From the NCBI RefSeq assembly GCF_014529535.1, contig NW_023503608.1:3038001-3102000 (forward strand): a DNA stretch of 64,000 nt, written 5' to 3'. Numbering within the stretch: the first letter of the stretch is position 1; each line of letters begins with the position of its first letter. The position numbers were made by a program, and so were the translations under genes. Origin of the DNA: Bradysia coprophila. Its lineage: Eukaryota > Arthropoda > Insecta > Diptera > Sciaridae. A model generated the notes under the pieces. That model searched no databases. It was not told the DNA's origin and saw nothing but the letters and a program-made list of their open reading frames with translations. This document shows, one piece after another, positions 1 to 12,394 of the stretch.

Positions 1-3000
1 TCAAAAACAGATCCTGCACCTAAGAATAAGTCAATTTAATCCTGAATATTCTCTTGCAACTGCAGGTATGAAATTGATCGTAAAATCTAAATTCTCGTTG
101 GGAGCCGGAGCCAATTTTTGATTCCATATTTACATTACCTTAAAATTAATTAAAATAATTAATTTTCTCAAAAAACTAACCAGCTTATCACCACTTCCAA
201 CATACAATCATCACATTTTCCAAATATTTCACAAAGAAAAATCGTCATAACCTCGGTCATACCAAGAACTGATTTACTATGTCAATAAAATCCAAAAAGA
301 AAGTGAGAGTATTGTTTATAATGCGCGGTTTATAAATAGTAATCGAAACGCTCATTGACTTCATATTGCATGATTTCTAACTGAAAAGCACGTGTTGAAA
401 GACATTATTTTCTGGACGGATGCCAAGTGAAATTCGATTAGGTTGTTCAGAATGTCATTTGTCGAAAATTTTCTTAGATGGAGTGCCGAGAAAGTTGGCC
501 ACAGAGCTTTCATTTATGCCGTAAAGCTTTTACATGGCAAATCAGACGATGAAAAAGTTTATCTCTAAAAAACGACTAAGATATTCCGAACATTCTACAA
601 AGTATTAAACCAAATTTAACAAAATATTTTGTCATTTAAGGGAGGCGTTTTAGCATCTGCATCGGTTGATGGAACAGTAATCTTGTGGGACGTAAATGAT
701 GGTAGTAAGACTAACGTATTATCTCAGGAAAATGGCGAGTCAATTAGACAGTGCGCGTTCAGGTAACATAAAATTAACTTAATTATTTAACAGGAGACTG
801 TTTGAGCACGGCAGAGTAAAAGTAAACCTGGCAGGAGCGGTTCATTACGGAAACGTCAAATGAGAAACCTAATCCTTTGTATGAAAATGAACTCAAATGA
901 ACACTGACATAAGTTGAAAAATTTAATTCGCAAAAAACATAGGCCTACTAGATTATTCAAGTTCCTAGTCAAACAAGGTCAAACAAGCGCTCCTGCCTGG
1001 GTTACTTTTACTCTGCCGTGGTTTGAGTCAAAGCTTTGTTTGAGTCTTATATAGACTGATAATTGAATGTCATTTTCTGCACCAATTTACAATCCAGTTT
1101 TTACAGTCGACGACTTTTAAATAAGTGACGTATTTCGTTTTAGCTGTTTGGAAGCTGATCCACGCATCAAAACATAGATGTTTTTATGCTTGATCAGCCT
1201 TTTTTCTCCCCTCGGCCATGAGAAAATTGTGTTTCGACAACATTTCTAATCAGAAAAGTGCACCTCACCTCTGGGAGAAATAGGAAATTCCAACTCGACC
1301 GAAATCATTGTTGTTAGATTTCCTGTTTTCTCCTACTCGTTAAACAAATAACTATTTTTAAACGATTGTTTAAGTGTTTGACTATTTCACCTGTATAAAC
1401 AAGTATAAGAATGTTTGTTTGTATGAGTGGATCAGCTGAAACAAAAAACGTCACGCATTTCAAAGTAGCCGACTGTAAGTTGCTTTTGTTGGAGTTTTTA
1501 AATCTAATGACTGGAAATGTTTGTCTAGTTCATCAAACAATTGAATTGTATACTGTTACCACTCAAGGAAAACATTTAGACATTTTTATGAAAATAGAAA
1601 CAATCGAAAGCATCGCAATGCGAAAGCTTCTTTGTGAATTTATTGAATAGACAAAATATCTAATTTCACTTTTTCTTACAAGCCCTGATGGATCTACAAT
1701 CGTATCAAGCGATGACAGTGGTACCGTTTGTATCTGGGGACAGAATAAAAATATTGTCAGGTTCGATTAAGTTCTGTTGGTTTTACCGTCTTCCTCTTTT
1801 AATTAAAAAAAAAATGTTAGGCTGATTCGATGTCATGAGGAAGCAGTCCATGCTATTAGCTTTTCCCCAGATTCCAACATTTTGCTCACCGGCTGTACGT
1901 TGGGTAACATTCGTATGCACTATGCAGATGTTGGTAATGAAAACATGGCAGTGATAAACGGTTAGTTTGATCAATTAATTGCGAAAAGACGTTGAGCTTA
2001 CATAGTTTGATTTTAGATGCATCGTGTTATATAGATAGTGCCCATGATTTAGGGGTTCTATCTGCCGATTTCTGTAAATTTATTCACATTGACCGTAAGT
2101 GTTGAAATGTAAAGGTGATCGTAGCTTAACTTCAAGTAATTTGTCTCATCTTTTCTGAAATCAGCATCGGATAACAAGACGTCCATTTACACGGTAGCTA
2201 CTTGTGGGACTGATCATTTAATCAAAATTTGGAGAATATTTTGTTTAGTTGATGCTGTTCACATGGGAAGTAAGACTCGATTAGTGCCGTCTACTCCTCA
2301 GGTTCGTTATTTTTGTAGTAACTTGACAACACGATCAGATACTGAGTCTTCTCTCTACTGTAATAGGAGCATGAATGCGGAAATTCTGTGATCCTTAGCA
2401 CAGAAACTATGAACGCTGAATGTGTTATGGTCATACCTGCACATGGTAGCTCAGTAAATTGCGTAAGGTGAGCTCTCCTATCTGGTTTCCTGCCGACGGT
2501 TTCTTTCATTTTTTTTTTTCAAATCACTTCACAGGTACAATCGTCTGGGTACAATGCTTGTATCAGCCAGTTTGGACAAAACGTTAAAATTATGGGACAT
2601 TCAGGGAAATTGTCTAAAGACACTAGCTGAACACTCACGTTATGTGAATACGGTGTCATGTAATTCCGATTCAACAATAATCGCATCCGGTTCCAATGAC
2701 CGTACGGTCATCATTTGGGATCTAACCGGCAAACATTCATTGGATTCGAATATGATTGAAGCGAGTTCGGCTCTATTCAGCCTAGCATCGAATCTTGTCG
2801 ATATACCTCTAGAATTCATTTGTCCGATTACTCATGAAATGATGGGAAATCCAGTTGTGGCTGCAGGTATTACAACTTGTCTTCAGGTCAAAAATCAGGT
2901 GTCGACAAGACATGACCACCACTTGGTCATATAGTGGTCACATCAGTATCGAAGATTCTTCTGTCGAGGTGTGACCAGCTTGGCTATTTAATCGCTTGTA

Positions 3001-3493
3001 ACTTACCAGTTAGTCTAAGAGGTGCTTCACACGTCAGTATCTGACTGACTTTGGTCAAGGCTAGCAGCTAGGTCCATAGAGTTCAAAAAGAATGTTGGAT
3101 GTAAGTAACAGGTGGATAGCGGACGAGAACCGACTTTGGACTACGGGAAATAGTAAGGATAGTGACAGTATTCAGATGGTCGTGACTAGTCGACACCTGA
3201 CCTTTAGACTACCTTGAGTAAAATTAAGCAGAAAATTTTCTAAAATAAATTCCTGTCACTAGTCTAGTCACCATCTATACCATTATTATTGATGTTTTCC
3301 AGATGCTTTCACGTACGAGAAATCTGCCATAATAGAATGGTTCGACCGTGGCAACAATACATCACCAATGACGAATGTTGAGTTGTCTTCGACCGATTTG
3401 TCGGAAAATGATGATTTGAAGGGAAGAATCGAAGAATACTTAAAGTCGATGGATTTTGGTAGTTTTTCTGCACCGGATCTACTGAATTTATAA
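1..3493 (+). CDS. WDSUB1: WDSUB1-like WD40-repeat / U-box protein (5' end outside the window)
   Basis: Probable E3 ubiquitin ligase: WD40 repeats bind substrate and a C-terminal U-box recruits E2. Confident exons are about 641-762, 1683-1760, 1821-1960, 2017-2094, 2165-2301, 2367-2467, 2535-2866 and 3303-3493; reading phases agree across every junction and the stop is TAA at 3491-3493. Visible WD motifs include [20 protein letters not shown] and [15 protein letters not shown]. The U-box begins [19 protein letters not shown] and continues after the last intron with [13 protein letters not shown]. Order and spacing match vertebrate WDSUB1, except that only about 20 residues separate the last WD repeat from the U-box, so the SAM domain is missing. 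Upstream, 1-65 can encode a WD-like piece ([11 protein letters not shown]) and about 451-552 another ([17 protein letters not shown]), but their splicing phases do not join cleanly, so the 5' exons are tentative. The 1683-3493 part is firm. Confidence 0.85.
807..1020. mobile_element. hAT-like non-autonomous TIR element in a WDSUB1 intron
   Basis: The 214-bp element starts CACGGCAGAGTAAAAGTAAA and ends with the near-exact inverse complement, TTACTTTTACTCTGCCGTG. It is flanked by the 7-bp direct repeat GTTTGAG (800-806 and 1021-1027), read as a target-site duplication. There is no coding sequence. A longer relative lies at 25852-26875. The CA...TG ends and the 7-8-bp duplication suggest hAT, but no transposase is present to confirm it. 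Confidence 0.8.
2885..3204. repeat. Inverted-repeat element in the last WDSUB1 intron
   Basis: The left arm contains TCAGGTGTCGAC (2895-2906) followed by AAGACATGACCA. The right arm contains the inverse, GTCGACACCTGA (3189-3200), preceded by TGGTCGTGACTA. The arms are imperfect and enclose about 270 bp without an open frame. Probably a decayed MITE-like insertion between the two halves of the U-box. Confidence 0.45.
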
Positions 3494-3617
3494 ACAACAA
3501 TCGCCGGTTAACATTTGGTTTGTCTATGTGATAACAGGTTCACAAATGGAAAAAAATTTTTTCTTCTTTTGGTTGAATTTAATGCACCTAAAGCAGTGAA
3601 GTATATTTGTGGTGTTG

Positions 3618-3623
3618 AATAAA
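3618..3623 (+). promoter_or_regulatory. Poly(A) signal of the WDSUB1-like gene
   Basis: AATAAA lies 125 nt after the stop codon at 3491-3493, a normal 3' UTR spacing. No competing signal lies between. Confidence 0.6.
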
Positions 3624-6600
3624 TTAGAGATGAAACGGTGACGGTCTTCTTTTATCATTTTTTTTTTATTTGAAAAATTTTACAATATTTATCTGAATAG
3701 CCGAGTTTGGCTGCTTTCCTTACCTCTCGGGTGAGATCAACTCATCATTCATCTTTTTTCTTCAGTTATTGTGCCTAATTACTAATTACCCAATCTGCAA
3801 ATATATTTCATGTGCACATATCGTAAAAACATTTTTTCGTTCGTTCGTTTAAAAGAAAAAAAAAATGTTGTTTGAATAACATTGTACTGTGTTTGCATTC
3901 TAATATATATGTTCCTATCATTGTAATGATAATAAAAATTGCCTAAAAAGAGAATAATTAAGATATTTTTCTTCGTTCGTTCGTTAATATCTTGCAGTGT
4001 GTTTGAATAATAAAATAAGATAAGAAAATGAGCCGCAGTATACCCTGCCGATGAGTATTCCGTTGATAGTAGACAAGAAATAAATTAACGAGAAAAATTT
4101 ATTCGATTTTAGCATCTCCGCAACGCAGATTATTTTACAGATTGAATTCGAAGATTGAGATATTGGTTGAGCAATAAAAGCTTACAAGCCTGCACTGCGC
4201 ATCGATCATTAAAATTTTCTATCTCGAGACAAAATACCTTATAGCTTTAGTCATATGAACAGTATCACCTCTACAAAGAAGAGCAAGACATTAAAAAACG
4301 CTCTTTGCTAGCAATCCAAAGTTTTAGGCAACCATTTAATATAATATCATTGTAGGCAACATTGGCACAAGTTCAACCTCGCTCTGTTATTGAAAACGAA
4401 GAGAAAGACAGTTTCACTGGCTTGACATTTCTTGTATGTTAAAATCAGCGAGGTAAATTATGCATTAATCTCTAAGAGATGTTTTAAATGAAAGAGGCAG
4501 CAGCCCGAAGGTTACTGTTGTTCAGAAAAAGTAGCCACGCGGTCTCTATGCTTCCCTCGTGCAGTGTTAAACACGATTTTCAAGGTAAAAAGATCTTCAG
4601 ACCTCGTAATGAGTGATTTTTCAAACGATTTTAAATCGACTTTCATGTTAAGATTTACTGAACTATGATATTGTGATCGATCAATGCCCTCTTTAGCAAA
4701 CAAACTTCGTTTTGAAGCTGTCAAAATACCACCTTATTCCTTTGTTTGTAGAAACATACACTGTTGACTGATTTCTCATTTTACATATAAAATGCAAAGA
4801 CCATCTTTATCACCTTAGTAATGACTTTTGAAGAGCTTTTTTATGGATCGACACCTTTTCCAGAGCTTTTGAAACATGTCTATGCTCCAGTTCTTGTTGG
4901 ATCGATTGTGAAAAATAATATTTTATCGACGAAGATTAATAATCTTGTCAATTGTACCGTATCTCTTCAGAAATTAAGCTATGCTAGGGGAAATATTCAC
5001 AGAAAATCCTTTCAAATTTCACGAAGGAAATTCCACGAATTCATAAAAAATCAAGTCAAAAGAAGACCATTAAAAAAATCGTTTAAAATCCATAAAGAAC
5101 CAGTAAAAAAATCCTTGGAAAACTGAAGGGGAATCCTTGAAAATCCTCAGAGGAATCTCTTTTTGAAAGTCCTTTGTCAATCTGAAATGGCCTATCCGAT
5201 ACAGTGGATACAACAGTGGCAAGTTCTGCTATACCTTTATGCAACAAATACTTTCAAAGAACGACTAAGTATTTAGAGCTGAGCTGTGTGGATTCAAATA
5301 AGCTGAGAAGAAAGCTTAGAATGAAAGCCATAATTAGATCATAAATTATCCACTGCCATGGAGGCAATGATTTTGTTCTAGAATTACATAGTTGTAAAGT
5401 ATTGACATTGCGTCTCAAAAGAAAAGTCATAAGGTCTCCTCCAACAGTTTTGTTTTTAAATTCCAGAATCACAAAACGAACAAGCACACACGTTCTACGA
5501 AAGATAAAATAGCACTCCTATTGATCCTTGCTAAATGCTAGCTAAGGATATTCATATATAAATTCACTTTATCACAAAATCAGAACATTTTATCCATGAT
5601 GATATTCGAATAGTACATAAAGAGAGCAATTCCATGACAGTGAATCAATTCCATACTGTCGACGGATAGCTCTCTTTATTTTCTTATTCGTATGGCTGGA
5701 TAAAAACTGAATTACTCGGAACCACACTTGTGAACTTGTGATCACTTTGACGTCGTCACGATTCACGTTATTATATAATCCATCAGCACTTTTCCATCAT
5801 TATACAACACTGAAGTGTGGGATATATTCTTACCCGACCAGAGTTCGCAATTATTCTGATTCACTTCCAAGTTAGATACTCTAATTTATACCTTAAAATT
5901 CCTTGAGCTGAGGCAACTTGATTCATTTTTATACTAAGCATTCTGGCAGCTTTAACTTCTCTACTGATGCATCGAAATCATGAGTCTTTCTAGGGATTAA
6001 CTAAGTCATAAAGAGTGGGGAAGACAGATAAATGAATATAACTAGGTTAATTAAAAAGTATGAATGATGGTGACGAATCATAACTGATAATGGCGATACG
6101 TGGTTCTCATGACAAAGAGGCGTAAATCTCAAAGCGTTTAACGTTTGTTCATCTCTCGATTTCGTATTGTGCGAGCAATTTAAATGAAATAGTTATGTGA
6201 CCTGTTTGGTATGTAACTATAGTCGATACTGGTCTAGCTGAACTGCAACTAGATATTACCTTTTTATGATGAGGACGAAGCCATCTTGATGAAATATTTC
6301 AAGGATTTGAGGCCATGTGTGTGGGCGATAGAACTTTTTCTGCTTACGTTTTATTTAACCAGTTCATCCATTCAATCTCAACCACACTCCATAACTGGGT
6401 CATTTTTATCACAATTTAAAAGTGATTTGCACTTCTACTTCACAAAGCACGGCGTTATTACTAAAAAGTAATGTGAAACGTTATAGGAATCAGGTAAAAC
6501 TGATAATAGAAACGAAAAAATAATTTCGCTTATCTCCGTCAATTGGTATGAACGTCACGACGCGACGTTAGGTAACTGTTGTAATCTCTGTAATAGATTT

Positions 6601-7068
6601 TAAGTGTCCAATAAATACGGTCATGGATATGTAAGAGGTTTCAGTAAGTTTGATTGGCGTTACAGGTTTAGCAGTAGGATTATAGCAGGATTATAGCAGG
6701 TCTATAATATGGACTAGACATTGTCTGGACTTCTTTACTACAGTACATACTTCTTCTGGAGTCACCTAACTGCCTACAGCTTCAAAGACTTCTTTCTTTG
6801 ATAAGATTATTGTATACAAAAGAGGCATGGAGAGCAAACAGCGGACAACCCTTACATTTAAATAGCTACAGCTACTTAATAGAGACAATGAATTAGAGAT
6901 GAGCAAAGGCAGCAAAACGCCTTGCTACAAGGAAAATGCAAGTTGAGAACTGAGATCAAACAGCACTCTAACCGAATGAGTTTGAAGCGCATGAATCCAA
7001 CGCAGAATCGAGTTTCGAAAACTTAAATTGCAAAGACGATTAGTGGTTGGTTTTTCTAAATTTTTGAA
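3624..7068. other. Intergenic region without a convincing gene
   Basis: AT-rich sequence between the 3' end of WDSUB1 (+) and the 3' end of TFIIIA (-), which converge. The largest open frame (4821-5126, 101 codons) ends in a Lys-rich low-complexity stretch, matches no family I know and has no splice or UTR support. The one structured item I see is the hairpin at 5587-5704. Confidence 0.6.
5587..5704. repeat. Imperfect hairpin of about 118 nt
   Basis: The sequence runs from TTTTATCCA to TGGATAAAA and folds back over nearly its full length. Outer arms: CGAATAGTACATAAAGAGAGC against the inverse of GCTCTCTTTATTTTCTTATTCG. Inner arms share GACAGT/ACTGTC. It has interspersed bulges like a miRNA precursor, but a small MITE is equally possible. 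Confidence 0.5.
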
Positions 7069-7074
7069 TTTATT
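7069..7074 (-). promoter_or_regulatory. AATAAA overlapping the TFIIIA stop codon
   Basis: On the minus strand the last codons read GAA GAA TAA ATT, so the stop TAA (7070-7072) sits inside an AATAAA hexamer. If used, the 3' UTR would be only a few tens of bases; a downstream signal may be used instead. Confidence 0.35.
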
Positions 7075-8233
7075 CTTCCACAGAAGATGCAATTTCCAGG
7101 TCACTGTTGATTATTTCAACCGATTTTCCATTGCCTTCGATGATCATTTTCTCGACGCGACGGTCAGCCACTAAACCAGTTAGTAAAGAAGCCGTCGATT
7201 TGAGTTTCTTCGAAACGACGCTCCGTTTATTTCTCAAATTGGTCGGTCTCTCAACCGCTTGTTGTTTGCGGTTCTTTCTTCGATCTTTCTTTGGCTTTGG
7301 CGTTCGTAATGCTCCAGGCACCGAATGCAATTTGACATGGAAAATCAGTTTCTGTTTCGTTGACAGATTCCGATGGCACAGATGGCATTCCCACGTACGG
7401 TCTGGATCGTGTTTAGCTCTGACGTGAGCGCGCAGATTTTTCGTATGAAAATAAAACTTGTCGCAGCCGCTGACCGTGCACAGGAAAACGTTTTTGTTCT
7501 CCGAGTGTATTTTCATATGACTGTCCATGTTCGACCTATGACTGAAGAGTTTCTTGCAAATGTCACATTGGTACTTTTTGCTATGCTTGTCTCGCCGATG
7601 AACCTGCAACTGGGACCACTTGCCCACAGTCTCTCCACATATTGAACATTCGTACGATTTGTGTCCGACCAAATGATGTTCGTGTTGCTTTAAATTAACG
7701 GATCCTTTCCCGCATTTCGGACAGTAGTACGGAAAAACGCCCGTATGCTTCGTCATATGTACCCTCAACTGGAACTTCCGATAAAACTTTTCATCGCACT
7801 GCTTGCAACAGTACAATCTTTCCTTCATGTGACGTTGTTTGTAATGGCGTTTCATACCAGCCGCAGTGGTAAACTCCATTGCACAAGATTCATGTTGGCA
7901 TTTGATTTTATCATCTGTGTTGATCTGATGTGCTCCCCTCGTATGCCGTCGCAGATGGGACTGGGTTATGTATGTGGCGTTGCAAACGTCGCACACATAT
8001 TTCTTCAATTGTGTGTGTGTGAAGTCGTGCCGGTCGAAGGCATCGCGACGTTTAAATGTTAAATTACAGTCCGGGTGCAAGCATTGAATGAGTCGTCTAG
8101 ATGTTGTAAACGGTGCTAACACTTTCGATGTCGAAGGTTTTGTGTTGGTGTCACTCGGTAAAAATTCCGGATCACTTGAGTCATGTAACAGATTTTGCCT
8201 ATCAATTGGGAATCGATTATGTTGTTGAAACAT
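7070..8233 (-). CDS. TfIIIA: Transcription factor IIIA (nine C2H2 zinc fingers)
   Basis: Single-exon frame of 387 codons plus stop, with ATG at 8231-8233. Nine C2H2 fingers run from about residue 51 to 308. Finger spacing is irregular, as in TFIIIA and unlike poly-C2H2 repressors: finger 1 is CLHPDCNLTF with a Cys-X4-Cys pair, fingers 3 and 8 (CQHESCAMEF, CTVSGCDKFYF) also have wide Cys spacing, and fingers 5 and 6 are the degenerate central fingers (CPKCGKGSVN, CSICGETVGK). A basic tail rich in Lys/Arg follows (KPKKDRRKNRKQQ), then an acidic end. Known role of the family: it binds the internal control region of 5S rRNA genes to start Pol III transcription, and binds 5S rRNA itself. The nine-finger count and layout support the call; another multi-finger factor is the alternative. 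It diverges from Lon, with 4.2 kb between their start codons. Confidence 0.82.
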   Translation of the reverse strand: MFQQHNRFPIDRQNLLHDSSDPEFLPSDTNTKPSTSKVLAPFTTSRRLIQCLHPDCNLTFKRRDAFDRHDFTHTQLKKYVCDVCNATYITQSHLRRHTRGAHQINTDDKIKCQHESCAMEFTTAAGMKRHYKQRHMKERLYCCKQCDEKFYRKFQLRVHMTKHTGVFPYYCPKCGKGSVNLKQHEHHLVGHKSYECSICGETVGKWSQLQVHRRDKHSKKYQCDICKKLFSHRSNMDSHMKIHSENKNVFLCTVSGCDKFYFHTKNLRAHVRAKHDPDRTWECHLCHRNLSTKQKLIFHVKLHSVPGALRTPKPKKDRRKNRKQQAVERPTNLRNKRSVVSKKLKSTASLLTGLVADRRVEKMIIEGNGKSVEIINSDLEIASSVEE

Positions 8234-11200
8234 TACGAACGAAATATAAGTGAATAAGAAACGAATACCTCATCGCAACGGTGTAGTAGCAGAGACGGTT
8301 TTTTAGCAGGAGGTTAGTTCGATTGTTTACATAAAATTTCCTCCTTTTTTCACAAAATGTGGTTTTATGTCAAACTTAGTTTAACAGTCCATGATGCAAG
8401 ATGTCGCTGTGGTCATCTTAAAAATCACCAGAGAAAAAAAATTGTCAGAGAAATGATAAGAACGCAGGTAAATAGCGCTGAAAATTTGAAATCTGTAGCC
8501 AGGGTTAATAATGTAACTCAAGGCGATTATCTGAAGTATTTTTAGTAGAAAGTAAAAATTTCGTCGAAGAAAGTTCTCTATTGAAATCCACTTTCAATGT
8601 AGTTTAGATGACATGAGCCGTAAAAATTTCAATTTTACTCACAGCAAAGAAGTTGATCCGAAAGGACTATCATTTTCTAGATCGTAGGAGTTTTTCATAA
8701 ATTGGTGTGAGAACCAAGGTTCTGAAAAATCAGGTTTAGACAATTACGAAGACAAACTTGCAGAAAAAAATTATTTTTATCAGGTTGACACATGAGACAA
8801 TCACTGTAATGAGTGTGTCTAAATTGCCACCGCCCCCGTGATCAAGGAGAATCTTGACCTGTTCTTTCAGAATCTTGGCAAGAACAGCCAGAAACATTTT
8901 TCAGAACTCTGATCTACAATTGCAGGTCTCATGGCGTTAAATTTAAAGGTGCCTACGGCGCTTTGCGCGTATAATTATTGGCACTGAATGACTGCGCGTA
9001 GAAATGAACGTTTTTATTCCGTTCAATTTAAATGACTCACGCAAATATTAGGATTCTTCAAATATGCCTTCCATCATACAGCTATACAAATAAGAAATGA
9101 TAATAAAATAAGAACCCCGCACTATAAATTGAGTCGAATATAAAGATAATTTGAATTACACAGCGATAAGCGAACCGACATTGCAACAGGTACAAAAACG
9201 TAATCATCACAAAATATACTTTCAGATAAAACTCAATTTTCCATGTTTTATTAACCATTTTTCAAGTACCTGTATTTCTCCAACACACACAGACATTTGG
9301 AATACGATTTTTTTTTAAATTCTTTTTTATCGTTTAAAATTGTCACCATCCAACTTTTAAACGAACTGGAGGCGTTGTTTCTTTATATTTAAGAATTTTA
9401 TTTAGTTCATTTTGATATCAAACATTAAATAATAATCTTAACTTTTAACCATCTCGGTAAATATGTACATTGTAACAAGCATTTTATGTGCGATAGGGAA
9501 GATAAGATTACACAAATAGAAATTGTCTTTTCATGTTTGAGCCGATATAAATTTTCGGTGGTTAAAATGTTTGAATTAAAAAAAAAATTAAATAACTGAA
9601 GGCGCTAGAGGCGACATTAATGTTAACCGGAAGTAAATAATTTCCTGCAAATAACAAGAATTTACAATTTTAGATAGAGATTCAATTACCCGATTCAATC
9701 TAGCTCAAAATCGGCAGGAAACTTTGTCACAGATTCATTCAGCTCTCACGCAAGCGGAGCGATCTCTCGCGAGGTCAATGAACTTAATCACACGAAAGAA
9801 GACTTCTCATTTTTATGTCGAGTTATGTATTAATAACAGTTAAAATCATTGTTTGTATGCATTATTTTGACCAGACAGTGGTATGTTTTTGAGGGAACGG
9901 TTATATTCAAAATCAAACAATTAAACGTGAGAAGTTGTTTTTAACGCAGCGTTAAATTGTACCATTCTCATACGTTGGGAACGTTGATAATGAATTTCGT
10001 CCTTCATTTTTCAGTCACACGTTCACTTAAAATTTTAATATTGAAGCGCACTCACAGCAACATAAAAATCGACTGCGTACGTTTTTACTCCCAAGTCGCA
10101 AAAAAATGAAAATTGCCGCAAATTTCATCAGATAGTGAATCATGTCGAAAGACGTGCTTCAATTGATGGTAATGTTTGCTAACGCGGTCTGTTATATAAC
10201 AAACTCATAAACTGTATATTACAATCAATGAATTGAAAATGGTCTGTCAATCAGGTCTGTGAAAGGTTAAAGAATCATAAGGACGGAGTAGAATTTCTAT
10301 TAAATTTAATTGGGCATAAAAAGTGTTATTGCCTTCGACTCCGGCTCGGGATTTAAACTCTACACAAAACAATTTTTCTCAACTCAGTGACGACAAGTAA
10401 AACTTATGTTGCCTATATTGAGGAAAACGTATGCAAATCGGTGATAAATGATTTTTTTTATGGCACACGACGTGTAGTTTGCACACGATGACTGTTTAAA
10501 AAAAAACATTATTCGCTCTGTCGTGTAATTAACTGTTGTCCCTAATTGTGTAAATAACAATGACTTTATAATACCGTGTCTTCAGTTTCGACGAAAAAGG
10601 AAATTCAAGAAATGGATGGAAAATTCTCACTGAACACTTACTTACATTATTTGCACGCACTCAATGGAAAAATCACTTTGCAAGTTATTGGCTGAACGAT
10701 CAGCTCCGTACGAACTAGAACTTTAAACTAAAATTTCAAAACGTACCACGTAATCATTAGCTCATTTTAACTTGAATATGCAACCGTTTCCAGTACACAC
10801 AGCAAATGAATGAACGAAAGAAAAAATAATTAAATTCCAAATTCGACAAAACACCTTCGAGTGATGAGTCTTAAGGCAAAATGAAATCGTTACTCACAAA
10901 TTATCACTAAAAAATATACCGTGAAATACATTCAATAATAGGCAAAATAATGGAAAAAAAGACGTATCCGAAATGTAGCTCGCCGTTTATTAGATGAGAT
11001 ATTATTGCGTTTGGAAAATGTTTTATGGTGGCATGTCGAAATGTGCTCTTTATTTGACCATCTTTTTACCACATTTGTTGTTAGTTTTATTAATATATTT
11101 GTTAAATAAGATAGAGCAGCAGCAGCTTCAATAATGTTCAATTTTTCTGTTTAAAATGTTACGCACCTCATATCCATGTCTCTCCGCATTTGTGTAAAGG

Positions 11201-12394
11201 TAGAAATATGCAAAGAAGGCATATTAACGAAGAAATAGACACAAATTCACTTATATTGAAAAAGAAATATTTTTTTTTTGTTAAAATTACAAATTACTCA
11301 TGTGTACAATGTTGATAGACGAAAATATTGTTCGAATGTGTTGATGATCAATGCCATAATTTAACAATAAATTGTCAATGGGTTTTTTGTGGGTTCACTG
11401 TGAACTGCAACTTCGTTTTCATAAGGCTGTGAAGAATACAACAGTCGGATCTCATGGACAGAGGCGTAACTAGAATGGGATAGCAATGCGCGTGTAGAAG
11501 TCGGATCTATTTGCCGACCGGTGATGTCGAAATTCATATGGCTGGGTGAATAACACACAGTATGAACAATCGAAAACGTCCTCGAGGTTGAGAACCTATC
11601 ACTACAAACTGATTTTTAATTTCAACTTTCTTACGAAATGTAACAGTTGTTGTTGTCTCCGAAGACCCCTTCTCGCGATTTTGAAAAGGTTTCTCAATTT
11701 TTAGACGTCAATTTTCAATTTGATTATTTATGTTTCCGAATGGGCGCCGTAATTGAGTTACACTCTACTCTACATCATAGGAGTATAACTCGAGGTCTAC
11801 TCCACCTATATAGGAGTATAAATCTAGAGTCACACTCCTACTATACCAACACAGGATTGTGACTATATGGGCACTAGTTAGTATACTCAAATGCAATGCG
11901 GACCTGCTCACGCTCACTCTAATTACATTCAAGTTTTTATTTGCGATCACATAAGAATTCAGTGCTTCGGTTTGAAATTAGATCATATTTGATATTCTCA
12001 TTATTGCACTTGCGCTAATGTTTTCTCGTTTGTGTACTTATGATGGGCATTTCTAACACTGTAACACGAAACTAGGCCTTCAGTGTCCTTATCCGAATTT
12101 GTGATGAAAATCTAATTTCAGTCGAGTAGAAAGCTAATCTTTTTAAAATTCATCGATCCATAGAAGCACAAACAGTCAAAGAGAAAATACAGGAAGACTA
12201 ACACACTCCATATATTTTGCACCTCAGATAGTTAATATTGAAAAAAAAAACGAAGGAACTCAGACTCGATGAGATCAAGTATTCCGTTCAAAATTGCGAT
12301 TGATAACGTCCTTGACTTTTCATTGTATATACGTAAGAATTAACGAAAGGTTCACCTTAAAATTACGCGATTCAAGTAAGACAAACTCGATAAA
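8234..12394. other. Divergent intergenic region between TFIIIA and Lon
   Basis: About 4.2 kb separating two divergent start codons, so both promoters should lie here. Open frames are short (60-71 codons) and resemble no family I know. Around 11770-11855 there are repeated and inverted copies of a short motif (AGGAGTATAA / TACTCC). I could not place a core promoter with confidence. Confidence 0.5.

Noticed and set aside
451-567. Small stand-alone ORF starting [20 protein letters not shown]
   Set aside because: More likely a WDSUB1 exon fragment ([10 protein letters not shown] resembles a WD40 turn) than an independent small protein; splice phase unresolved, so noted only within the WDSUB1 entry.
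4821-5126. 101-codon frame MTFEELFYGSTPFPELL...
   Set aside because: C-terminal half is Lys-rich low-complexity sequence, no homologue recalled, no UTR or splice evidence.
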